Origin: Himantopus leucocephalus | Lineage: Eukaryota; Chordata; Aves; Charadriiformes; Recurvirostridae | NCBI GenBank assembly: GCA_003993805.1 | Contig: RSEF01000003.1 | Coordinates: 59,982,732 to 60,046,731, forward strand | Length of the DNA stretch: 64,000 nt | Direction: 5' to 3' | In this document: positions 1 to 13,500 of the stretch, in pieces | Layout of the letters: each line of letters opens with the position of its first letter | Position numbering within the stretch: the stretch's first letter is position 1 | The notes under the pieces: generated by a model | Seen by the model: only the letters and a program-made list of their open reading frames with translations | What the model was told of the DNA's origin: nothing | Databases searched by the model: none | Program-made: the position numbers and the translations under genes

Positions 1-1440
1 TCCCTTAATCTGCCCTGACTTCAATCAGCCTGAAACTCAGATGAGACTGGCACTTCTTTGTAGCTGCAAGGATTCTGCTGAGCGTGAGCACGGCTCACAG
101 AAGCACCAGGCTCCGGTCAAACAGAGTCAGAGTCTTTGTATTTACAATATGGTGAATTAAACTGCTGCATTTTCTCCTTGCATTTTCACAAGTCCACGTG
201 CTATACTTTAATATATGACTGTATCTTTAACTGTTATAGAGGTAATAAGGTTTTCTACGCTATTTGCACGACACACATCATACTGATGTGTAGTCAGCCA
301 GGGGTAATATTTATGACATATTAGTTACTATGCATTAATCACTTTTTAGAGGTAAATAATTTGGTCATCAATTTAAAAAAAATGTGCAAGGCAAAAACCA
401 TATACATGTATATTCAGTTTTTTTGGCATTTAAGTTTTAAATGGGTCATCTAAAGGGCATGTAGTGCTTTAAAATGCTTTAACTTCTAAAAAGGGAACTT
501 GCGTGTAAGATGGGGGGGATGGTAGATTTTTAGCAGTGACAGAGAATTAACTCAGCTTGCAATCTATAGGGCAAGTTTTATCTTGCTACTAGTAAAATGA
601 CCAAATTATAAACCTCTAAACAAAAGTGAATTCCTAAAGAAAAGCTGCTCAATCTTAATTATAGTGTTGCTTCTGGGTCCCATTATGATACAGCACATGG
701 TCATCATAAGGCTTTGTCTGGCAACATGCGCTTGCACACACATTTCTTCAGTTCTTGCTGTTGTATATTTTTATAACAATTTATAAAGTTTCAATTTTAA
801 GCAGCTTCCACTCTGACTGAAATATTTATGAGACCACAAGATCAGTTTGATCTTTGCATGCTCCATAGTACTTATTTGTATTTATGTTAAAAGATCACCA
901 CCAGAAATGTGGTACACTTGACAGGTTTAGAGCAACTTGGAATGAAAAAGAAGCATCTCGTGTGATTTAATGATGGAGCTGTGCAAAGAAGTTGTAATAG
1001 CTGTTGCCAATAGCAATGTCTGTTCCTGTATAAACCATTGTGATCTTTCATTTTCATGAGCAGATTTGCTTTTTCTGCAGCTTGTTACTTTAAAAAAAAA
1101 AAACAACAACCACACACAAAAAAAACCACAGAGGGCCAAATTCAAGCAAGGATTCTGTTTGCTTGTAGAATTAGAGCATCTCTGAGCAGACCTGAACCAG
1201 GCTCAGAAAGTCAAAATTCCTTTTAAAACCTGCAGTAGTGTGTAACGGATATATGCGTCTAAAGCCTTACTGTGACGATATGCTGTATCTTCCTTCAGTG
1301 TAAAGCTTCATTGTAGGACCAAGCTAACATCATTTATTAATGCCTTTTTTTCCATTTCTACAACAAAACTAGTGGAAGAAAGTGCATGATGTCAGTGTGC
1401 TTGGAAGTAATGTTGCTTTGCTTGTTCTACCATGTATTAG
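1..1440 (+). other. NHSL1: NHSL1 intron (upstream part)
   Basis: No exon is visible in this AT-rich stretch. It is read as the intron before the first NHSL1 exon of the window, whose acceptor AG is at 1439-1440. The first exons of NHSL1, which carry the start codon and the N-terminal WAVE-homology region, must lie upstream of the window. Short open frames here have no recognisable content. Confidence 0.6.
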
Positions 1441-1572
1441 GGGAGAATTTCGACCGCCAAGCCAGCATTCGGCGGTCTCTAATTTACACAGACACGGTGG
1501 TAAGACGGCCGAAGAAAGTCAAAAGGAGAAAGACTATTACAGGAATCCCTGACAACATACAAAAGGAGCTAG
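1441..1572 (+). CDS. NHSL1: NHSL1 internal coding exon, basic segment
   Basis: The 132-nt exon lies between acceptor AG (1439-1440) and donor GTATGG (1573). It encodes GG + 43 codons + G and contains ENFDRQASIRRSLIYTDTVV and RRPKKVKRRKTITGIPDN. This short exon is one of the most conserved parts of the NHS family: an RxxS/basic cluster (RRPKKVKRRK) followed by TITGIPDNIQKEL. The leftover G joins CA of the 3.4-kb exon to give Ala. The basic run could act as a nuclear-localisation or lipid-binding patch, which is inference. The surrounding 83-codon open frame extends into intron on both sides and is not the real exon. Confidence 0.93.
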
Positions 1573-4500
1573 GTATGGCTCATCAGAACTGTATTCCATC
1601 CACTGTTCATTGTCACTGCTTATCATTACTCAACTAATACCATTACCAGTGCTCATGAAACCAATACAGTCTGATAGCCTATTACAGTTCCAAATACGTG
1701 TGTGCCTCCTTGCCACCTTGTGCATCTGGACATTAGGGTCTTCTGTTTGGTGGCTTCCATCTGTTGAAGGGAACAAGGTGTTTGGAAAATGGTGTGCTGG
1801 TACAATGGAAAACTGCAGGGATGTAAGGTTTCTGGTCTTTGATGCTTTCCTGGAGATTTGGTCCACTTCCCCAGGATGTTCACTGAAGCAAGACTGAAGT
1901 GGGCAGGAATTTTGGCTTGCAAATAATTACTCAGTGGAGTAAAACAATTCATGGATGCCTTCCTGAACCTGCCAAGAGTTGCATCAACAGTGAAAAACCT
2001 GTATATTTTCCAGTTCAGTTTAGATCTAATTGGTGAGCCCTTAAGTATCACTGTTGTTTGATTCAGTGATCAGTCCGGCCCAAACCACAACAGATTGGAA
2101 TTAATTTGCATGGGCTCATTAGCTATTGCTTATATTCCAAAGGAAAAATTCCTGCTCGGTCACGTTTACACTACCGCAGGCTGTCCTCTTGCACAGTTAG
2201 TAGCATACATGATATTCAAAGCTGATGAAGCAGCCTGAATTTTGGCAGACCTTTCAGGCACTTTTTGCAGAACTCTTTGATTTAAATCTGGTCATTCTTA
2301 TTTATTTTTAAAACAGATATTTCAGTTTTTCCCAAATGATAATTTCACAGATAAAATGATGCTCCACCTCCCTGTTTTTGCAGTAGAGGAAGAATATCCT
2401 TTAAAATAGTCTGGCAGAACATGATTTTAGGTGTTTTACACGTGGAATCATCTCATATATTGATGATTTCAATAAGTTTTACTACCTTGCATTTTGCATC
2501 TTTTTCTTTTTTAATTATGTTTTCAATTCTTCATTCTTTGTTTAGATTTTTCAGAAAGAGAAGCAAAAATACCTAACTTGTCTAGATGGGTTTGAAATGA
2601 GCTAGAGGGCCAGGTGTAGAGAAAGCCAAGAAACGAACAAGTACATGAAGAGCATTCTGTGAGTGGAACTGTGCTCCTTCAGCATCTATAATGAAACAGT
2701 GCCCTGTCATGTGAATCCTCTGCCTCAAGAAAGAATATTCACTTGCCCGAACCCTGTTAGGACAGCTAAAGTTAGGCAGCTTTAAATTCCGTTACCTTTG
2801 GATCTCACATAATGATTTTATTTCTGACTACTGCTCTGAGATTTGTCCAAAGCTGCCAGGTGTCTTTCATAGAATCATAGANATAGTGTGGGTTCCCTTC
2901 CTCCCTCCCTCTTCACTATCCATAGTGGGCCTTGCCACCTGGCAGGAGATACTTTCCAGACCTGGAGTCCTCCTGGAGGTCAAAATTTGAATTTGTTATT
3001 TTCTAAGAGAGAATGACACATTTATCAGCCTTGCAATCAACTATAAGCAAGCTTGAGAGTTAAATAAAATAAAGTAGATTTGTTCTAACCAAACAAAGAT
3101 CAAAGCTGAAAACAAAGCTGCATAAAACTTAATCTTGAATTATTCTTGACAAAAGATTCCCTTCTCTTGTTTTAGGTCCCTCTGAGGCTAGTCCCTCAGA
3201 TACCGTGTTTACAGCTGGTTTGAGCAAGAGCAGAGAGAACCCTCATCCCCTCTCATCTGTTCAGAATTAATACTTTTTACATTCCCTTCTTCCATTTTAA
3301 ACTAAATCGCTGTGCTCTTTGTCTAGAGTTGAGATGAAATGACTCGTGCTCCTTAAAAACACTTGTGCTGCTTAAATGCAAAACTGATACAGGACATTGC
3401 TTGAACTGTTCATTTGCAGGGTTGTTAATAGTGGTCTTGAGTCTAGTGTGGTATTCTGAAAATGACACACATACCAAGGTCATAGTTTTCGACAGAGATT
3501 ATCTTTGACACATGTAAGTCCTACCTCGAGGGCAGATAGCAGAGAAAAGCAGAGCAAAGCAGAATATTTTGTTCTACACTACCGTTTGTCACTTGTTGGG
3601 GTTCTCGATGCTCTTTCAGGCACGTTGATTTGACATGGGTGACAACAGTACTTGGGTGATGTGCGGAGAATGCTTCCTGCCGGCAGCATTTCCAAAACTT
3701 CGATGTTATGTTTGTGACCACTTCAGACAGATGTTTAATGCTTTAAAACATCACCTGTAGTTTACCTGGTGGAATAAACTGAGAATGCCGTTGGCATCTA
3801 TCTTAAAAAGAGTTCTTCAATTAATATCTTAAAAAAAGTTTGTGACTTTTGCCAATCTATTTGCTAAGGGTGACAGGTTTTATGGTCTTGATTTTGGTCT
3901 TTCATCTCTGTGCTGAGCACATTTCATGTTGCACTGCTTGAAGGGTTTCCTTGGCTCCTATTTTAAGTTGCGGAAATTTCACGGCTGGCAGTATCTCACA
4001 GTAGGAGCTCTTTCTGGACGGTTCGCTGGCCCACAACCGGCAGGCACATAGGGCTTCAGCCATCTGCCCTATGGTGGAAGTTGTCTGAGAAGCTTCATGT
4101 TGCTTCCGCGGTGGTTGTATATCATCCAGACAGCAAAATGTATGCCAGGAAAACTCTCTGATGGTAGTATCCATCCTGTTAGAGTATTGCTTTCCATCAT
4201 TAGAAACAAAGTGCGCTTGAAAAGAGAACAGTTATCAGTGTCTTCATCTTATAGATGGGGAAACCAGACATGCTGCAGTGAAGTGAGTTAGCTGAAGTCA
4301 CCCACCAGGCCACTGGCAAAGCTGGGAATAAATTAAGTCTCCCCCATCCTTGTTCAGTGCTCTTTCTGCCTTTTCTCCCCTGTCACTCCCCAAATATTTC
4401 TGTAGCTGTATGTTCCCTGTTTCTCTTACGCTGTCCCAAAACAAACAACGAGTTGTTTTAAAACATTCCACAGTTCATTTGATCGGAACAAGGATCCGGA

Positions 4501-7500
4501 CTAAACTCCAAATCAAGCAATTGCATTGTGCCTATTGACATTCTCCCTGTGGTTTCAGCTGAATAAATCTCTTTGTTTCTCCCCTAAAGCATTGCTGTGA
4601 ATGGCTACAATATTTACACAAAGATTAAAATCCCTTGGTATACCAAAGTTGCTGTGCGCAGGCTAAATAACCAACATGTACAGCAGATTCTTGTTACCTC
4701 TTGTTTATCCTTCAGAAGGAAGCAGAAACTTGAGAGAACCTCAAAGCTTCAACCAAGCTTGAACTATTTTCATTTCTTGCGAGAGAGCCTGGAAGAGCTT
4801 CTGCCGGGCCAAGCTGCTGGGGTTCTCCCCTGGCTCCTTTGGAACAAAAAAGACGAAGAAGAAGAGAAAGCCTGTGCTGATTGCTGGCCTGAGTTCAGCG
4901 GCTGTGGTACCCTCATAGAATTTAGCCAAACATACTGCAAGGAATCATTAACTGCACCCATGAGGCATATGCTGAAAGTATCTTTAAACATTCCTACTTT
5001 TGAGCATAGTAATACTGCCATGTTTTCACAGGTGTCCTCCAGCGATGAACCAGTCTCTCTGAGTAGCCTGGAAACTTCCTCATAAAAAATGCTGCGTAAA
5101 TAAAATGCAATGTGATAGATGGGATTCTGAGACAGAATAAGAATATGAGATGCCTAGTAGTTTAGAGATGACAGTTATTTTCTGAACAGTTATTTTTTAC
5201 CAGCAGGACCCTCTCAGTACTATTTAGCAGCGCAACACCAAAGTAGGAGGAGACGGCAAAGTGTTCTCTCTGCCAAACACAGCAATGAAAAAAATAGGTT
5301 TGCATACCTCTGAATTAACTTCATTGTCTTACAGAAAATAAATATTTTATATATACGTATTTATTTTTTTTAATGGAGTCAATGTTGGATCAAAACTGCA
5401 GAAAGGGCAAGAAACTTGTTTTACTTCAAGTTTCTGTGCTGTCAGTTTCTCTGCTCTGTGTTGCCATTATGCATTACCTCTAGTTGTCTTCTTCAGAGGG
5501 TACCTTATATGCAAACCGGTATTCTCCCCCCAGGCAAGAAGATGATTCCCAAACAGAAGTTTGCTAGAGGTGAGCAGCTCTCTGGGAGAACCTGTCACAG
5601 GCCTTGCTCATTTCTTGGCTCTTGGTTGTCTTCAGCTTCCTTCATGTTTCAACTCTCCAGATGAAATAAAGGCAGCAAAATGCCATCACGTTTCCATGGT
5701 CCCTTCTCTGTGTCAGTGCTTTAGGGTCTGGTTCAGACTAACTTTCGTTTTGTGAAGGTACCAAGTTATCTCGTGTTTCAAGGGTTTCTCCAGAGCTCTG
5801 CACTGGTGCAGTCCCAGGCAGCTTCTGGTGTCCCAGACTCCCTCCCTGTCTTGCAGCTCATCTTCCAAATAAACATAACCTCACTAAAGCAGGGAGAGGA
5901 AACCATGTTAAAGTTTTCCACCTTTTGATTTCTTCTTCTTCTACCAGACGTTTTGCTTTTCTTTAATCACACAGAAAGTTCCTGTCCTCTTTTGGTTTTC
6001 AAAAAATGTCATCTAATTTTATGCTTTGTGCGTACTTTCCTTGAATTATTTCAATACTTTTTTTTCAGCCTTAAGGTGCAATTCAGGGTCTTCACGGCTC
6101 TGTTATTTCTCCCCACCCCCCTTTTTTCCCCCCTTCTTAATGAAAGGATTCAGAGCGTCAGAATGACCTCATACGCTTTTCTTCAGCTTATTTCCCTGCC
6201 TCCCGTTTTCAGAAGCTCACAACGAGTTGTCACCTATAAGACCTCCTGTCAGTCATCAGGATGGATATGACTGACACCTGAATGGTCAGTCCTTCATGTG
6301 CTTCCTTGTGGCACAGCTCAGACCCCCTGTTGGTACCAGCTGGTGTCCCAGGTATCATTTGGGACTGTTGAAGCTTCTCCTTTGACATGTCTTAGAGGAA
6401 ACAATTCCATTTCAGCAACATGAGGCCACTTAAGTCCCAGCTGAGCTGGGAACTCAGCTGTTCTATTGAAGGCTCCTCTTAATTAATATTCTTTTCCAAT
6501 TAGTTCCTTTGGCACTAGCAGTCATTCAAGTTATATGTCTCACAGGTAGGAAGGGTCCTAGATATCCAGTGGTCCTACAGAAATACCACACAAATACCCA
6601 GCTGTTCAAGCCAAGTAATTCTGCATCCTGCTTCAAGTTGCAACTTTTAACAGTCTTTGGAGAGAATATCTCTCTTTCAGAGTTACTGTGCCTTTTAACT
6701 AATAATGGTTTTATAGCTGTGGTTTCTCAACATTGCACATTTCTACCACTGTTCATCCAGAGATCAGGGTGTTACAAAGTATGTGTCATCTGCTTTTTTG
6801 ATAATGGGGGATGATGCCAGGAATATAATCTTTACCAGAGGCTGTTCAGCTTGTGAAATGAACAGAATCAAGAAAACTCAAATACCCTGTATTTTTATCA
6901 AAATTGTCTTTTTCAGGGTGGCAGTGATACATGCACGGATTCACAATATTTTGTAGCTGGCAGTACTGAAAAGTATCGCAGGATTCTCTGCAATACATTT
7001 CTCCCCTCTGAGAGATTGCAGATGCTTCATGGAACACAGTGAAAATTCCTTGAAATTACTTTAAGCCCGATGTACTTGTCTGTTTCTTGTTGACTATTAA
7101 AAATCATGTGGTATGTAAGTACTAGGGTGAAATAGCTGAAGAATCTCTGGGGGTTTTTGTAACACTGGAAGTTGTGGTACCTGCACGGTGACTTGGCCAG
7201 GTCACTGGGTTTGGAGGAGGATTGCTAGGTGGGGCATGAGGAGAAGGTGAAAGCAACAAACCTTAGGAATGTGCCTGTGGCACAAGAGACAAGTGTTTGT
7301 TGGAGAAATGATTAGTCCAAAGAAGTTTGGGAAGAGAGATTACTTCTATATACTAGTTGAAACAAGCATGTTATTTGTGATATCAACGCACATACTTTTT
7401 ATCCCATCAAATCCTCAGTTTTCTATGCTCATTTCAATGCAGAAGACCTTTCTGCTGATTCTCTGTAGCAAGTTGCTGGTGCCACCAGATCAGCCAGAGT

Positions 7501-10500
7501 CACAGGGAGTCTTCTAGTAGCTAGTACCTGGCCCTAGGGATTACGTGCAGACACTTTCTTTTTTCTGTCGAGTTTGCAGTCAGTCTCAGTCCCTGTCAGC
7601 TCTAATGAGCAACGCCAATAACTACCAGAGGCAGGGAAAACTGGTGTAACCTGTATGTGCCTATCTTGGGTCAAGCACTTGGAGCTAAGGTATGCATTTG
7701 AACCTCTACTCCGTGCTTCCATGCAAGAGATGTTAAATATGTTGCATGTTTCACTTGTTTCAGACTGTGGATGTTCTTTAGTGGGTGCTGGAGTCTATGC
7801 TGAACATGTGCATTAGGGAAGAGCATTTTGTCCTAAGAGATATTTTCCGCATTTTCAGCATAGCAAGAAGTAGTGTAATAAAGAAGAAAGGAATGTAGAT
7901 ACAGGTCTCCTGTGGTGGACATAGCACTGGCTGCAGGGCTACTGGACACAGGATCATACAAAATGCAGACAAGATGATTATCAATTACTTTCAGCCACAT
8001 TTGTTGTAGCACCAAATTGCAGCCACTTCTGACGTCATATCATTCAGCATCTGTAACCTGATGTCCAGTTCTGCAATATTTTTTGTTGCTGTCTGCTCAG
8101 ATGTCACCCCTGCAACTAGATGGACTTGGGGATGGTATTCTTTAAAAGCTCTGATTCAGTTCCAGAATTTTGGTGTTGCAGAAATCTTGTAACTTATTTA
8201 AGTAGAAGTTTTCTGAGAGACAGAGCATTTTCAGTGTAATAGTCCACTAAAGGTTTGAGCTGTCCCTTAGAATTGGATTGTTCATCTTCTAGCTGCAGTA
8301 CCAACAAAGGCGGTTTGATTGTAAGGATTTTTGAAAACCCTTGCTTGTCAATGTTCCTCTGGAAGTGAGTGAGGGTCTTACAGTGCATTTGTAAATTGCA
8401 AACAAAATAATCTTAAACCCCTCAATATTATAGAATACCTGAGTCTTAAATGTTCCTTTGCTTGGTTTTTTTGAACCATTTTCCCTGCAGATTTCTGTTG
8501 TCCCTCTTCAGGAAATGGAACTGTAAAGAGAGCAATTGCTGTATTATAAAGGGCAAGTAAATCCTCACAGCTTTGCATGAGATTGTGATGTAAAGCCAAA
8601 ACCAAAGCTGAAGTAACTTCAGTATATGCTGCATTTCTACAAAAAATATTTAAAACCTCAAAGTTGTGTTCTTGTAATAGCAACAGCTGTGAAAAGACCC
8701 TTCCCTGACTATATCCCATATAATGATTGAAGGATGTAGCCCTGTAGTTTGTACTTCTGAGACTGGTCTGTCTTGCCCCCTCTGAACACTGTATTTATTT
8801 CGGCTCTGAACTGTTCTAACTACAAGAGGCCTCACACTGGTGCAAAGACCTGCCCTGAAGGGCTTCCCTGCAGTATTGAGGTCGTAAGGGTTTACTGCTG
8901 TTGAGTCAGTTTATGCAGTTTCCATGAGCATAGTAGACTGGACCCTAAGTTGCATCTATTCTAGTAACAAACACAAACAAACACATGGTTAGCACTGATG
9001 CTCAGCANACATCTATTCTAGTAACAAACACAAACACATGGTTAGCACTGATGCTCAGCAGCGTCCTGCAGTTGTTCACGCTGCTCTTGTCTTAGTGTGC
9101 TTCCCCGGCACTGCTCTGGTCTGGGCCATCCAGCGGTCTCCCGGGCTCTGTCTGAGCATTGGTGCCAGCGGATGGGGCAGNGCATCTATTCTAGTAACAA
9201 ACACAAACAAACACATGGTTAGCACTGATGCTCAGCAGTGTCCTGCAGTTGTTCACGCTGCCCTCATGTTAGCGTGCTTCCCCGGCGCTGCTCTCCCGGG
9301 CTCTGTCTGAGCATTGGTGCCAGCGGATGGGGCAGGAGCTGCTCCCCCAGGCATTTTGGTACACCCATCCTTGCCGGAAAAGAGCTTAGCTTGGATTGAC
9401 ATAAGAAGCGTCCTTGGCCTCTTTCATTTAGTAGCTTAGATACAGCGCCAAAGTTTCATTTTGTATTTCAGACATTTTAAAGCATCGCTGTGCATTTGCA
9501 ATAAACAGTATGTCCCAGTAATGCATTCTGACACTCTCCTGGTTTTGGAAGGAGGAAAGGGGACATTAGCAAGTCCAGTCCATGCTTTGCCATCCACCTC
9601 CCCTAGCAGTAACATTTTAAACAAGCATAAACTGTCCATGTGTGTTACGCTGCTTGTGAAGTGGAGTGCATTTAGCTTCCTTTGTGAATACAAATATACT
9701 GCATACTGAAATGAGGTGCTCTCAGCCACAGGTCAGTATGTGACAGTATTAGATACTTGCTGTAGTGCTGACAGCTTCAATTCTCCACAAGCCCCATCCT
9801 CTGTCTTGTGTGTGTACATTTCATAGTGGTAGAAAGAAGAAAAATACCTCATCTCTTTGGTTATTTATATAACTTAATACACAGATTTTTATTACTGCCT
9901 ATTTTTAATTGGCTAACAGTTGTTGTCAGTGATGCCACGGTTCCAGAAGCATTCGTAATATCTACTTTAACGTTTTTCTCTCTCTTAACCTGATTCTATA
10001 GAAAAAATAAACATGGAAAGGAGAATTAAATTATTTTTCTTACTCTACAGTTCTTAATAACTGTATACAGAATATGCAAATACCTCTCTTGGTTAGCTGC
10101 AGTAGTCCATCTGTTCTGACAGTATCTCATACCAGATTATCCAAGATGTTTGTCAGCATCCAAGTACCAAGCTTTGCTGCAAACCTCTACCAGAAGCAGA
10201 AAGAGGCTAGGTTTTCATGAGAGCAAGAGAATCCACACAAAGCAAACTAAATAGGCTTCAAGCTGCTAAAAGACTACTTATGTGCCTGGGGAAAAGAAGT
10301 AAACAATCTTTTTGTGTGTGCTGCTTTCACTGTAGCCTTTTCAGAGCCCTCTTTTCCTTATCCTAAATGCCTCTTTTGCCTGCCAAGAATAAGGATAATT
10401 AAACGTCCTTTAAGTGGTGGTTAAAGCTGCATGATAAGAATACCTATCCTCCTGATCTAGGTCCATACAGTAAATATGAAAGGAGAACAGTCGTATCATC

Positions 10501-13500
10501 GCTCCTGAGACTAGCTTTAAGGCGGAGACTTGAAATAACCAATTTTCCCCCGCAGTGACATATGCAGCATCCTTACAAGCATCTCCAGCAGCACGCCTGC
10601 CTCTCGTGTCTGCTATTTATACAGTAGTGCAACTGAATTGAAAAGCAACAGCCTTACACAGACTAATTTTAAAGCAGTGCTCTGGTTTGTGATTTTAGCA
10701 GGCAGCTACCAATAAATTTAAAAGAACCCTAGAGTCCTTTCTACTGCCCCAGTGATAACTATATTTTGAACTAAAACTGTTTTTCCATAGTCCTCAAAAA
10801 TTTTTTTAATGCCAATATATGATTATTGTTTCATTAAAATAAGGTACAGTTATTTTTTTATTTCCTGACAGTGCTGAGGATGAGATGGCCATCAGTACTA
10901 GCTGTTTCTTTTGCCTGCTTCTTGGAATTTTTCTTTTATGATAAATAGAAAGTAGTTGTATCGGGAAATTAATGGTTTTCTTTATAGTATTGGATAATGT
11001 CTTTGTATAAATGCTGTTACAACACATGTATTATTTGTGCTAAAACAACGCATGTTCCAGTGTGTTAGTCTCCTTTCAGATGAACTGCAAGACTTGGAGA
11101 GCTATCCATGTCTCCTGAAATTTTTTTTCTGAAGTGTAATGCTTTTAAAAAGCAGATCTGATTATTCACATTAGTCTCCACATTTCCTTCCCCTTTTCTT
11201 TATTGCATGAGGCATTAGCATGGAAACACACTTCACATTTCTCAGGCTTTTGTCTGTTCCTGCTGCTTTGCCTACTGGAAGTCAAACAGTGCTACTTGGT
11301 TTCTGACATAACTGATTACTATGGAAATTATTACCATGTCATAAACAGAGGATTTCATGTGTCGAATGTGCGGCAGGAATGCAGACGATTCTGTAAGCAG
11401 AAGGTTCCTAGTAATAAGGAAAAAGGGAAGAGAAATGCAGAACACACACAATGCCTGTACAAAATCCATTGTTGCAGATTCTTTTTCAGAAGGCATAACC
11501 TTCAAGAACATGGGGATCAAGCAAGCAGTTTGCTGGGTTTTTTGTTTTTAAATGAGTAAGAAGATAAATGTGCGTTTGTGCTTCAAGGAATAATTATTTT
11601 ATTTTGACTCCAGCAGTTGGCACTGGCCAAAGTGATTTCCGAGGACATTCGATGTATGTCCCAGATCACTGTTCCACGCTAGGGAGACTAGACAGCTATC
11701 GCTCTGCTATGCAGCGCTCCGAAACCAAGGACACCAGCTGCCAGACGGAGGAAGTTAAAGTTGTGCCCCCTTCAATGAGAAGAATACGTGCGCAGAAAGG
11801 ACAAGGCATTGCAGCCCAGATGTCTCAGTTCTCCAGCTCATCTGGAAACATGTCAGTGATGAGTGATTCTGCTGCAGTTATATTTGCTTCTCGCCAAAAT
11901 AGTGACATAGGTTTTCACAGCTTGCCTCGGGCTGGTGCGAGAGTATCTCTGCAGTCCCTAGAGCAGACACAGACCATCTCAAGGCAGACAGAAGACATCG
12001 CTGGCACTTTACCCCACCAGATAAGTAAATTGCAAGTGGACGATAGTGTTGTGCATCTGAGGAATAACCCCACGACAGGGACCCTGTCGAGGCCAAAGTC
12101 TCAAGAGGTGAGAAGCTATGATACCGAAAAGTCCGCAAGCCCAGCATGTGTGGTCTCTCCTCATGCCACCTACTCAACGAGCATCATACCCAATGCAACA
12201 CTGTCGTCCTCCTCAGAAGTTATTGTTATTCACACTGCCCAGAGTGTTGGATCATTGGATAGTAAAATTACCAGTTCCACTGCCTACCCAAAGCCAAGAG
12301 ACAATCCTGTTGCCAGCAGTGCAGTAAGTGGGAAAGAAGATCACCATTCATCAAGCGGTAACTGGAGCGAGAGCAGCTCCACACGTCACTCACAGACTTC
12401 AGATACCATCCCATCTAATACTGTCATGATGCTTTCTCTTGGTGACTCTGCTGTCTCTCTCAGCACTCCTGGAAATGCAGAGGCTGGGTCTCAGAGCGTG
12501 AGCTACAGCTGTAGGAACAATCTGGCTTTATCAAACCCTTCCCAGGACAGCGATGGTAGGAGTGAGTCTAGCTATTCAGGGGAGCGCGCACAAGCAGCAG
12601 TGAACAGCACAGAACATTGGCTGTACAAGTCTGCAGAAAACAGCGAGACACCTTCGCGCAAGGTGGTTTGTACCACACCAGGCTGTGCCACTCCCGGTAG
12701 CAACCTGAGCAGCAGCAGCCTGGAGAGGACTTCAGTCAGGGACGATTCTACTTCTCTGTGTTCTGTGGACCACGATGGTTATTACAGTTCTATGCATATG
12801 GACTCCGGACTGAAGTCAGACATGCCATGCAATAGTACTAATGGTTTTGGGAACCCCAGAGACAGTGTGATAAATGTCTTTGAAGGAAAGGAGAAGAAAC
12901 ATCAGGATGACCAGTCAGGCCAAGGTGACAAATCCCTTGCAAGAAATATCTCTCTGAAAAAGGCAAAGAAGCCGCCTTTGCCACCATCCAGAACAGACTC
13001 GCTCAGAAGGATGCCCAAGAAAAAAGCCCAATCCAATGGACAGGTACTTGATGAAACCCTCATTGCCACCCTCCAGCATTCTCTGCAGTTGAATCTTAAG
13101 TGCAAAAATGGCAGCTCCCCTTCCCAGAGCCCCTGCAGTGATTATGAGGATCCCTGGGTATTGCGCTCCCGCAGCCAAAGCTCAGTCAGTGCGAGCAGCA
13201 GCATGATGTCCACCACTGCTCCAAATCTGTACTCCATCTGCACAGTCACTCCCTCTCAGAGTGAAACGAGCAGCATCAAGTCGGAGTATGCTGACCAGTG
13301 GGGTTACTACAGCGACTATGCCGCAGTGGCAGATGACCAGGTGAAATCCCCAGTGACCCATTCTGCCAGTACATCATCTGCTCTCAGTGATTACAGCATA
13401 AGCCACTTCAGTGATGGCTCAAGGGCTTCTGTGCCACAAGTGCCCAGTGGACTGGCCAAACCAAAGACCACTTCTCCAGAGAAATCCCACCGAGTCACAT

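Larger units (their letters stand above)
1573..11613 (+). other. NHSL1: NHSL1 intron, 10 kb
   Basis: The intron runs from GTATGG (1573) to the tandem acceptor CAGCAG at 11611. It contains a CR1-tail remnant (2867-2881), an ancient MIR/CORE-like SINE (4246-4340) and a duplicated segment around single Ns at 9008 and 9181. A 162-codon open frame at 4597-5085 has no family signature. No further exon could be supported; adjacent exon phases already join correctly and match the human protein order. Confidence 0.75.

Noticed and set aside
4597..5085. 162-codon + strand frame inside the NHSL1 intron
   Set aside because: Longest intronic frame, but no motif, signal peptide, or splice support. Two antisense frames overlap it equally well. 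Treated as chance.
9038..9310. Open frame with repeated VSTDAQQ-PAVVHAAL units, looking like a tandem-repeat protein
   Set aside because: The repeat arises from sequence duplicated around the Ns at 9008 and 9181, an assembly seam, and the frame crosses an N.
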